A program made the translations under genes and the position numbers. Positions 1-5,096 of a stretch of 5,096 nucleotides of DNA are shown piece after piece. The stretch is from Clostridia bacterium. Its GTDB lineage: Bacteria > Bacillota > Clostridia > Christensenellales > HGM11417. The stretch covers positions 1 to 5,096 of the forward strand of contig JAQVSX010000066.1 in NCBI GenBank assembly GCA_028700355.1, given 5' to 3'. The notes beneath the pieces are model-generated. The model saw only the letters and a program-made list of their open reading frames with translations. It made no database searches and was not told where the DNA came from. Every line of letters begins with the position of its first letter. Position 1 is the stretch's first letter.

Positions 1-1913
1 TTAATATCCATAATGTCGCTGCGAAGTTCTGGCGGAGCAAATTCTTCCCTTATATCACGCCCCGGCTTTAATAGCTCCTGCGTGATATCCTTTAATGTGA
101 GTACGCCCACCCCGCAATGACGGACGGCGTTTTCCTCGCCGTATTCGTTTATTTTTTTTAGCAATCCATCTAAATTACCTTTTTTTACATCTTCCTCGCT
201 GTAACCGAATAATGACAGTAATTTTTTGGCTGCATCGTATGATTCGGGGTGAACGGCGGTATTGTCTAAAATATTATCGCTTTCCCTTATTCTTAAAAAG
301 CCGGCGCACTGCGTAAATGTTTTCGGCCCTAATTTGCCTATCGTAAGCAGCTGCTGCCTGTCTTTAAACATTCCCTTTTCGTCTCTGTAAGCTATAATGT
401 TTTTTGCAATTGCGGCGCTTAAACCCGCAACATTTGACAGCAATGAAACGCTTGCAGTGTTAAGGTCAACACCTACGCTGCTGACGCAGTCTTCAAGTAC
501 GCCGCCAAGCGCCTCACTGAGTTTTGCCTGCGGCATATCGTGCTGATATTGCCCTACCCCTATGGCCTTGGGGTCAATTTTTATAAGTTCCGCAAGGGGA
601 TCTTGCAGCCTGCGTGCTATGCTTACCGCACTTCTTAAAGATACGTCAAATTGGGGAAATTCTTCGGCGGCAAGTTTAGATGCCGAATATACCGATGCGC
701 CCGCCTCGTTTACTACGGCGTAAGAAACCTTTTTATCAAGCGTATTTATAAGGTCGGCTACAAAAATTTCGGATTCTTTGCTTGCAGTGCCGTTGCCTAT
801 CGCTATTACTTCTACATTATGCTTGCTTATAAGCTGCTTTAAAACCTGCGCCGCTTCCTCTATTTTTTTCTGCGGCGGCGTGGGATATATTACAGTCGTG
901 TCAAGCACCTTGCCCGTCGCATCTACTACGGCAATTTTGCAGCCCGTTCTGTAAGCGGGGTCAAGCCCTAACATTACCTTGTTTTTTACGGGCGGCTGCA
1001 AAAGCAGAGGCTTTAAATTTTCTTCAAACATTTTTATTGCCTGCGCAGATGCTTTTTCCGTTAAAGCAGCCCTTATTTCCCTTTCTATAGAAGGATGTAT
1101 AAGGCGGTCGTAACTGTCGGCGCAAGCGCTCTCGATATAATCCTTTAAGGTGCTTTTGCTTTTTATATAGCGTGAGCTTATTATTCTTAAAGCCAAATCC
1201 CTGTCAAAATATATTTTAACCCTTAATACGCCCTCGGATTCTCCACGGTTTAACGCAAGTACCCTGTGCGAAGGTATTTTTGACACTTCTTCCGAATAGT
1301 CCCCGTACATTTCAAATATTTTGCTTTGCGGCTTGGTTTTGTCGGCAAATGTGCTTACAACCGCCCCGCTTATTATATATACTTCACGCAGCTTTTTCCT
1401 TATTTCCGCATTGTCTGATATAGTTTCGGCAATAATATCAAGCGCACCTTTTATAGCTGATTGCGCATCTGAAACATTTTCGTTTATATATTTTTCCGCC
1501 TCCTCCGTTATATCGCCGATGTAGTCCTGCGATAAAATTATTTCTGCAAGCGGAGTCAGCCCCCACTGCGCCGCAGTAGATGCCCTCGTCTTTTTTTTAG
1601 GTCTAAAAGGCCTGTAAATATCTTCAGCTTCGGCAAGCGTACTTGCGCCGTCTAACTGCTTTTGCAGCTCGTCGGTCATTTTGTCCTGTTGCGATATTGA
1701 TGCGCTTATTTCTTCCTTTCTTTTTATAAGATTTTTTAAATAAGACAGCCTTTCGCTTAATTCTCTTAAAACCTGATCGTCTTGATGACCTGTAAGCTCT
1801 TTTCTGTAACGGGCAATAAACGGTATGGTGTTGCCCTCATCTATCAGCGAGATGATATTGTTTAAATATTCTGTTTTTATGTTAAATTCTTTTGCAAGCG
1901 TCGAAACAATCAT
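1..1913 (-). CDS. tex: Tex-family RNA-binding transcription accessory protein (3' end cut off by window edge)
   Basis: Tex is a conserved cytoplasmic nucleic-acid-binding protein tied to transcription and RNA metabolism; its exact biochemical role differs between species. The frame is open from the ATG at 1913-1911 to the window edge: 637 codons with no stop, against roughly 715-785 residues in known family members. The N-terminal Tex region spans about residues 1-190 and contains IPFIARYRKE and EDIYRPFRPKKKTRA. A YqgF/RNase H-like domain starts near residue 312, with LGLDPAYRTGCKIAVVD (G at 316). Family motifs SIARRLQDPLAELIKIDPK and IGVGQYQHD follow. The helix-hairpin-helix region is at about 480-555, with NVAGLSAAIAKNIIAYRDEKG and ending in AGFLRI. 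The window stops after PGRDIREEFAPPELRSDIMDI, the segment that normally precedes the C-terminal S1 RNA-binding domain, so S1 is probably just outside. GGAGGA lies 11 nt upstream of the ATG, and no other in-frame start fits. Family assignment is very secure; intactness beyond the edge is unknown. Confidence 0.96.
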   Translation of the reverse strand, partial: MIVSTLAKEFNIKTEYLNNIISLIDEGNTIPFIARYRKELTGHQDDQVLRELSERLSYLKNLIKRKEEISASISQQDKMTDELQKQLDGASTLAEAEDIYRPFRPKKKTRASTAAQWGLTPLAEIILSQDYIGDITEEAEKYINENVSDAQSAIKGALDIIAETISDNAEIRKKLREVYIISGAVVSTFADKTKPQSKIFEMYGDYSEEVSKIPSHRVLALNRGESEGVLRVKIYFDRDLALRIISSRYIKSKSTLKDYIESACADSYDRLIHPSIEREIRAALTEKASAQAIKMFEENLKPLLLQPPVKNKVMLGLDPAYRTGCKIAVVDATGKVLDTTVIYPTPPQKKIEEAAQVLKQLISKHNVEVIAIGNGTASKESEIFVADLINTLDKKVSYAVVNEAGASVYSASKLAAEEFPQFDVSLRSAVSIARRLQDPLAELIKIDPKAIGVGQYQHDMPQAKLSEALGGVLEDCVSSVGVDLNTASVSLLSNVAGLSAAIAKNIIAYRDEKGMFKDRQQLLTIGKLGPKTFTQCAGFLRIRESDNILDNTAVHPESYDAAKKLLSLFGYSEEDVKKGNLDGLLKKINEYGEENAVRHCGVGVLTLKDITQELLKPGRDIREEFAPPELRSDIMDI

Positions 1914-1924
1914 TTTAAAATCTG

Positions 1925-1930
1925 TCCTCC
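1925..1930 (-). promoter_or_regulatory. Ribosome binding site of tex
   Basis: The minus strand reads GGAGGA here, a strong Shine-Dalgarno sequence. It sits 11 nt before the ATG at 1913, a slightly long spacing. It supports that ATG as the tex start, because no other ATG, GTG or TTG lies in frame between the two. Confidence 0.8.
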
Positions 1931-1936
1931 AAAAAA

Positions 1937-1953
1937 GTATAATAACATTATAC
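1937..1953. repeat. Perfect 17-bp palindrome over the tex -10 box (possible operator)
   Basis: The plus strand reads GTATAAT-AAC-ATTATAC: two perfect 7-bp arms around a 3-nt centre. The right arm contains the TATAAT (read on the minus strand) assigned as the tex -10 box. The left arm offers the same hexamer on the plus strand and lies just downstream of the -10 box, near the expected transcription start. The placement fits an operator for a dimeric repressor, but an AT-rich palindrome could also arise simply from a -10 sequence and its complement. No regulator is identifiable from the sequence. Confidence 0.45.
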
Positions 1954-1976
1954 CTTATTCCTCTTAAAAAGAAAAG
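1947..1976 (-). promoter_or_regulatory. Probable sigma-A-type promoter of tex
   Basis: A perfect TATAAT lies at 1952-1947 on the minus strand. With 16-18 nt spacing the -35 region falls in a T-rich stretch (CTTTTC at 1976-1971 or TTTTCT at 1975-1970), a poor match to TTGACA. The expected start of transcription, near 1940, gives a leader of about 27 nt that includes the ribosome binding site at 1930-1925. The location in the gtrA-tex gap suggests tex is transcribed on its own. The -10 box is convincing; the -35 box is not. Confidence 0.6.
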
Positions 1977-2021
1977 ACTTTTTTTATTTTAACAGCAGCT
2001 TAAAGCTAAGTTGCAAAAAAG
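1966..2021 (-). terminator. Candidate weak terminator after gtrA
   Basis: Just after the gtrA stop the minus strand can fold. The inner stem is GCAACTTA / TAAGCTGC (2014-2007 with 2002-1995) with one A-C mismatch and a 4-nt loop. An outer stem pairs CTTTTTT (2021-2015) with AAAAAAAG (1985-1978). A T-rich run of 12 nt containing two C residues follows (1977-1966). Position and T-tract fit an intrinsic terminator closing the dnaK-dnaJ-gtrA unit. The stem is AT-rich and interrupted, so termination may be partial or absent. Confidence 0.35.
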
Positions 2022-2026
2022 AAATG

Positions 2027-2494
2027 CTATTGTTTTTTAAAGGTGAAATAATTATGACCTAAATAGCTGATTACCGTTGTTAATATCAGCGTAATAGCCT
2101 GTGCGATATATATACCCGCCCCTAACACATTTTGCAGAAAAATTATCAGCCCGTAGTTTAAGCCAAGCTGCAATAAGCTAATAAACAAAAATTTATATAC
2201 CTGAGTAAATGATTTGTCATTATTTGCAAATGTAAAAAATTTGTTCCAAAAAAACGAGTTTACCATCCCCAGCGTATGGCCGCAGACAGCCGCTATCAAT
2301 GCCTGTATATCCGTTGCCTTTGAAATGGCATCAAGGGGTATTTTATAGACAAGCAGCAATATAAGGGCGCTTGTGCCGTAACCTATCAGCGTGTTAAGCG
2401 CACCTACCAATATAAATTTTATTCTTTTATCCAAGGACTTTGCCCAGCGGTATAGCTTATTAATCAATTTGTTGCCCTTAACCAGATATAACAA
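2027..2494 (-). CDS. GtrA-family small multi-pass membrane protein
   Basis: This is a 155-residue GtrA/DPMS-type protein (the GtrA-like family). Members are linked to synthesis or export of cell-surface polysaccharides, often by moving a lipid-linked sugar across the membrane. Four hydrophobic segments are visible at about residues 25-50, 63-83, 98-121 and 124-147. Family-like motifs are IKFILVGALNTLIGYG in the first helix, NSFFWNKFFTF after the second, and SYLGHNYFTFKKQ at the C-terminus; two aromatic-rich ends of this kind are typical. The start is uncertain. The frame begins at a TTG (2494) with no Shine-Dalgarno sequence, while a second TTG at 2467 has AAGGG 7 nt upstream and would give 146 residues. 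No in-frame ATG precedes the first helix. The gene lies 49 bp after dnaJ with no clear terminator between, so read-through from the chaperone genes is likely. No glycosyltransferase partner is in the window, so the substrate is unknown. Confidence 0.88.
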   Translation of the reverse strand: MLYLVKGNKLINKLYRWAKSLDKRIKFILVGALNTLIGYGTSALILLLVYKIPLDAISKATDIQALIAAVCGHTLGMVNSFFWNKFFTFANNDKSFTQVYKFLFISLLQLGLNYGLIIFLQNVLGAGIYIAQAITLILTTVISYLGHNYFTFKKQ

Positions 2495-2543
2495 ACTTAA
2501 ATTATTTTTACTAAGCCGCCCACAAATTTGACAGCCATTATTT

Positions 2544-3656
2544 TTATAAATCTTTAATTATATCTTTATAGCTTTTAACCTTTGGCTGTTGTTTGTCTGA
2601 AAGTGATTTTTCAAGCTCGAACAGCAATTTTTTTTGCATACCGTTCAGGCCCTTTGGCGTGTCTATTTTTGCCGTTATATAAAGGTCTCCGCTCCTGCCG
2701 TTTGCCGCCTTAATGCCCTTGCCCCTGATGTAAAACATCTGTCCGCTTTGCGTGCCTTCGGGTATGTCGTATGTTATTTTTCCGTATGCGGTGGGGATTT
2801 CCACCTTTGCTCCCATTGCCGCCTGTGTAAGCGTTATGGGCAGTTCAATAAACAAATCAAGGTTTTTACGTTTAAGCAGTTTGTGCGGCTGTACATTTAT
2901 GCCTATAAGCAAATCACCGTTTATTCCGCCCGACTTTTTGGCGGCGTTTCCTTCCCTGCTGTATTTAAGTATTGTTCCGTCGTCAATGCCTGCGGGAATA
3001 TCTGCCGTAAAGGTTATGTTTTCACGGTTAAAGCCCCTGCCCTTGCACTCTGTGCAGCGCTCTAATATTTTGCTGCCTGTGCCGCCGCATTCATCGCATG
3101 GCCGCACATTGACTGTACGCCTGAAAAAACTCTCGTTTACATATTGCGTTTTTCCGCTGCCCTTGCACTTGGGGCATTTTTCAAGCTTTGTGCCGTCCTT
3201 TGCCCCTGTGCCACCGCATGATGCACAGCTTTTGTTTTTGGCAAAATGCAGTTCCTTTTTTACTCCGCTTGCAGCCTGTTCAAAAGTTATATTTATGTTG
3301 ACCTGTATATCTTCGCCGCGGCTTTGCCTTTGAGTCTCGCCCCTGCCGCCGCCAAAAAAGAAGTTAAGTATATCGTCAAAGCCGCCGCCCCCCGAAAAGC
3401 CTGAAAAATCAAAGTTGCCGAAGCCGCCGCCTGAGCCGTCCGCATTATATGCGCCGCTGTCGTACATCTGCTTTTTCTGAGGGTCTGACAATACTTCGTA
3501 AGCCTGACTTGCTTCTTTAAATTTTTCCGCCGCCTGTTTATCGCCTTTGTTAAGGTCTGGGTGGTATTTTTTTGCAAGGGTGCGGTAAGCGGTTTTTATT
3601 TGGTCGGCGGTTGCATTTTTTTCCACGCCGAGTATTTGGTAAAAATCTTTTGCCAT
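2544..3656 (-). CDS. dnaJ: Chaperone protein DnaJ (class A Hsp40)
   Basis: DnaJ is the cytoplasmic co-chaperone that binds unfolded proteins and stimulates DnaK ATP hydrolysis. The 370-residue product has the full class A layout. The J domain is at about 1-70, with the essential HPD at 32-34 in KKYHPDLN. A Gly/Phe-rich linker follows at about 73-105. The zinc region is at 144-208 with all four CxxCxGxG repeats: CASCGGTG, CPKCKGSG, CDECGGTG and CTECKGRG. The C-terminal substrate-binding domains run from about 215 to 355 and include DLFIELPITLTQAAMGA and RGKGI. Length is normal (about 370-380 in the family). I start at the ATG at 3656, because GGAGA lies 5 nt upstream and MAKDFYQILGV is the standard N-terminus; an in-frame TTG at 3680 would add eight residues that do not belong to the family. 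It lies 61 bp after dnaK, behind a strong hairpin. No defects are seen. Confidence 0.98.
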   Translation of the reverse strand: MAKDFYQILGVEKNATADQIKTAYRTLAKKYHPDLNKGDKQAAEKFKEASQAYEVLSDPQKKQMYDSGAYNADGSGGGFGNFDFSGFSGGGGFDDILNFFFGGGRGETQRQSRGEDIQVNINITFEQAASGVKKELHFAKNKSCASCGGTGAKDGTKLEKCPKCKGSGKTQYVNESFFRRTVNVRPCDECGGTGSKILERCTECKGRGFNRENITFTADIPAGIDDGTILKYSREGNAAKKSGGINGDLLIGINVQPHKLLKRKNLDLFIELPITLTQAAMGAKVEIPTAYGKITYDIPEGTQSGQMFYIRGKGIKAANGRSGDLYITAKIDTPKGLNGMQKKLLFELEKSLSDKQQPKVKSYKDIIKDL

Positions 3657-3660
3657 ATAT

Positions 3661-3665
3661 TCTCC
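3661..3665 (-). promoter_or_regulatory. Ribosome binding site that sets the dnaJ start
   Basis: The minus strand reads GGAGA (3665-3661), with GGAG 5 nt before the ATG at 3656. This decides the start in favour of that ATG over the upstream in-frame TTG at 3680, which would place this site inside the coding region. The site lies only 8 nt beyond the foot of the upstream hairpin. Confidence 0.8.
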
Positions 3666-3673
3666 AATGCCTA

Positions 3674-3720
3674 TAAGCAATTATTACAGTTAAAAAATAA
3701 CTGTAATAATTTTATGCTTA
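3674..3720 (-). promoter_or_regulatory. Long hairpin between dnaK and dnaJ
   Basis: A perfect inverted repeat has arms TTATTACAGTTA (3681-3692) and TAACTGTAATAA (3698-3709) around a 5-nt A/T loop; two further A-T pairs extend each arm to 14 bp. An outer pair, TAAGCA (3674-3679) with TGCTTA (3715-3720), can stack below with a short one-sided bulge. The outer arm starts at the dnaK stop codon and the other foot is close to the dnaJ ribosome binding site. No T-run follows on the minus strand, so it is a poor intrinsic terminator. An mRNA processing or stability element, or a brake on dnaJ expression, fits better. It is not the CIRCE element, whose arms are TTAGCACTC and GAGTGCTAA. Confidence 0.75.
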
Positions 3721-5096
3721 ATTATTCTGGTTTGTACCGCCGTCAGAGCCTTCGCCGCCCGTAAAATCTGCGCCGCCTGCTCCGTCTGCTCCACTTGCTC
3801 CGTCTGCTCCGCCTGCCTGCCCTGCATTTTGCTGATAAAACTTTGTAAATATTTCGTTAGATACCTGAGAAAGCTTATTTGCGGCTTCTTTAAGCGTTTC
3901 TACATCTGTAGAGTCAAGAGATTTTTTAGCCTCTTCGGTTTCGGCAGAAAGTTTTGCCTTATCTTCCTCAGAAATTTTATCGCCGTTTTCGTTTACAAAC
4001 TTTTCTATTGAGAATATCAAATTGTCAAGGTTATTTTTAGCGTCTACCTGCTCCTTTCTCTTTTTATCTTCTTCGGCATACTGTTCGGCTTCCTTTACAG
4101 CTTTTTCTATATCTTCATCTGAAAGGTTTGTCGTAGATGTTATTGTCGTCTGCTGCGATTTGCCCGTTCCCTTGTCCATAGCCTTAACATTTACTATGCC
4201 GTTTGCGTCTATATCGAATGTTACTTCTATCTGAGGCACTCCCCTCGGTGCAGGAGGTATGCCCGAAAGCTGAAATCTGCCAAGCGTCTTGTTGCCTTGC
4301 GCCATCTGCCTTTCGCCCTGCAATACGTGAATATCAACAGCCGTCTGATTGTCAGAATAGGTTGAAAATATCTGTGATTTGCTTGTCGGGATTGTGGTAT
4401 TGCGCTCTATAAGCTTAGTAAACACTCCGCCTGCCGTTTCAATTCCCAAAGAAAGCGGTGTTACGTCGAGCAGCAACACATCCTTAACATCGCCCTGCAA
4501 AACGCCGCCCTGAATCGCAGCACCTATCGCAACGCATTCGTCGGGGTTTATGCCCTTAAAGGGTTCTTTATTAAGCAGCCTTTTTATCAGGTCTACAACA
4601 GAAGGCATTCTGGTAGAGCCGCCGACAAGTATAACCTTGTCTATTTCCGCAGCCGAAAGCTTAGCATCTGAAACCGCCTGCTTTATCGGGCCTTCGGTAG
4701 CTTTGATAAGGTCTTCTGTAAGCGAATTGAATTTTTGGCGTGAAAGCTGCATATCAAGGTGCTTAGGGCCGTTAGCGTCGCTTGTTATAAAGGGCAGGTT
4801 GATTGCGGTGTTTGTAGAAGCAGAAAGCTCTACCTTTGCTTTTTCGGCGGCTTCCTTTAACCTTTGCAATGCCATTTTATCTTTAGAAAGGTCAATGCCC
4901 TGCTTTGATTTAAAATCGGCAACCATATAGTCGATAATTTTTTTATCAAAATCGTCTCCGCCGAGCCTTGTATTGCCGCTTGTCGAAAGCACCTCAAAAA
5001 CGCCGTCGCCTATTTCTAAAATAGAAACGTCAAATGTTCCGCCGCCAAGGTCATATATCAATATCTTTTGGTTTTTGTTTTCGCCCTTGTCAAGAC
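3718..5096 (-). CDS. dnaK: Chaperone protein DnaK (Hsp70), 5' end cut off by window edge
   Basis: DnaK is the ATP-dependent Hsp70 chaperone of the cytoplasm, working with DnaJ and GrpE. The frame stays open to the right edge, giving 458 residues here; roughly 165 N-terminal residues (first phosphate loop and part of the ATPase domain) are expected outside. In-window numbering: phosphate-2 motif [14 protein letters not shown] at 13-26, GGDDFD at 45-50, adenosine motif [13 protein letters not shown] at 154-166, interdomain linker DVLLLD at 205-210, substrate-binding beta domain about 211-325 with RNTTIPT, and helical lid about 326-421. The tail (422-458) is rich in Gly, Ala and Asp and ends GTNQNN; it lacks the acidic DADFE/DADYE-type ending common in bacterial DnaK. 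TTG at 5061 is an internal leucine codon, not a start: the residues before it ([11 protein letters not shown]) match normal DnaK. The next gene is dnaJ. Upstream control by HrcA is likely in such organisms but is not visible here. Confidence 0.98.
   Translation of the reverse strand, partial: LDKGENKNQKILIYDLGGGTFDVSILEIGDGVFEVLSTSGNTRLGGDDFDKKIIDYMVADFKSKQGIDLSKDKMALQRLKEAAEKAKVELSASTNTAINLPFITSDANGPKHLDMQLSRQKFNSLTEDLIKATEGPIKQAVSDAKLSAAEIDKVILVGGSTRMPSVVDLIKRLLNKEPFKGINPDECVAIGAAIQGGVLQGDVKDVLLLDVTPLSLGIETAGGVFTKLIERNTTIPTSKSQIFSTYSDNQTAVDIHVLQGERQMAQGNKTLGRFQLSGIPPAPRGVPQIEVTFDIDANGIVNVKAMDKGTGKSQQTTITSTTNLSDEDIEKAVKEAEQYAEEDKKRKEQVDAKNNLDNLIFSIEKFVNENGDKISEEDKAKLSAETEEAKKSLDSTDVETLKEAANKLSQVSNEIFTKFYQQNAGQAGGADGASGADGAGGADFTGGEGSDGGTNQNN
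3779..3810. repeat. Short direct repeat encoding the DnaK tail
   Basis: The 14-bp sequence GCTCCGTCTGCTCC occurs at 3779-3792 and again at 3797-3810, an 18-bp period. It encodes two copies of a six-residue unit, GADGAS and GADGAG, in the low-complexity tail of DnaK. The near identity at DNA level suggests recent slippage duplication, so the copy number may vary between strains. Confidence 0.7.

Noticed and set aside
2528..2533. TTGACA on the plus strand as a -35 box
   Set aside because: No -10-like hexamer lies at suitable spacing, and no plus-strand gene follows.
2557..2585. TATAAT on the minus strand in the last codons of dnaJ as a gtrA promoter
   Set aside because: The hexamer at 2562-2557 is perfect, but no -35-like sequence occurs at 16-18 nt spacing (CCAAAG or similar), and it lies in AT-rich coding sequence. 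It could act weakly but is not supported enough to list.
2752..3333. 193-codon open frame on the plus strand opposite dnaJ
   Set aside because: It lies wholly antisense to an intact, strongly conserved dnaJ. Its composition is rich in Ser, Pro, Leu and Cys, as expected from the complement of the coding strand. It has no recognisable motif and no ribosome site was noted.
3293..3577. 94-codon minus-strand frame inside dnaJ
   Set aside because: It is a frame-shifted reading of the J domain and Gly/Phe region, rich in Lys, Arg and Ala, with no family resemblance. dnaJ itself is intact there.
3674..3720. CIRCE operator or intrinsic terminator between dnaK and dnaJ
   Set aside because: The arms do not match CIRCE, and there is no T-run after the stem on the transcribed strand; it is kept as a hairpin of unknown role.
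4550..4930. 126-codon plus-strand frame opposite dnaK
   Set aside because: Antisense shadow of a conserved dnaK segment with no independent support.

Overview
The window carries four genes, all on the minus strand, so transcription runs from high to low coordinates. In that order they are dnaK (3' three-quarters, cut by the right edge), dnaJ (complete), a GtrA-family membrane protein (complete), and tex (5' 637 codons, cut by the left edge just before its S1 domain should begin). No RNA gene, insertion sequence, CRISPR array or phage gene was recognised. There is no gene-free stretch longer than about 115 bp.

The organism looks like a low-to-moderate GC Gram-positive bacterium of the Clostridia type, probably an anaerobe. 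This is inferred from AT-rich intergenic regions, heavy use of ATA (Ile), TTA (Leu) and AGG/AGA (Arg) codons, GGAG-type ribosome binding sites, and Firmicutes-like DnaK, DnaJ and Tex sequences. The species cannot be named from this window.

Layout: 5096-3718 dnaK; 3717-3657 a 61-bp gap filled by a long AT-rich hairpin and the dnaJ ribosome binding site; 3656-2544 dnaJ; 2543-2495 a 49-bp gap with no clear terminator; 2494-2027 gtrA; 2026-1914 an intergenic stretch with a weak terminator candidate, then a TATAAT promoter box inside a perfect 17-bp palindrome, then the tex ribosome binding site; 1913-1 tex.

DnaK and DnaJ form the core Hsp70 chaperone pair: DnaJ delivers substrates and stimulates the DnaK ATPase. 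hrcA and grpE would be expected upstream but lie outside the window, and no CIRCE operator (the HrcA binding site) is visible. In many Clostridia prmA and an rsmE-like methyltransferase gene follow dnaJ; here gtrA follows instead. GtrA proteins act in cell-surface polysaccharide export and have no known link to chaperones. tex appears to have its own promoter.

This is mostly a housekeeping region, and I do not see a previously undescribed system. The points worth a second look are the dnaK-dnaJ hairpin, the palindrome over the tex -10 box, the unusual DnaK C-terminal tail, the gtrA position and start, and the weak gtrA-tex terminator.
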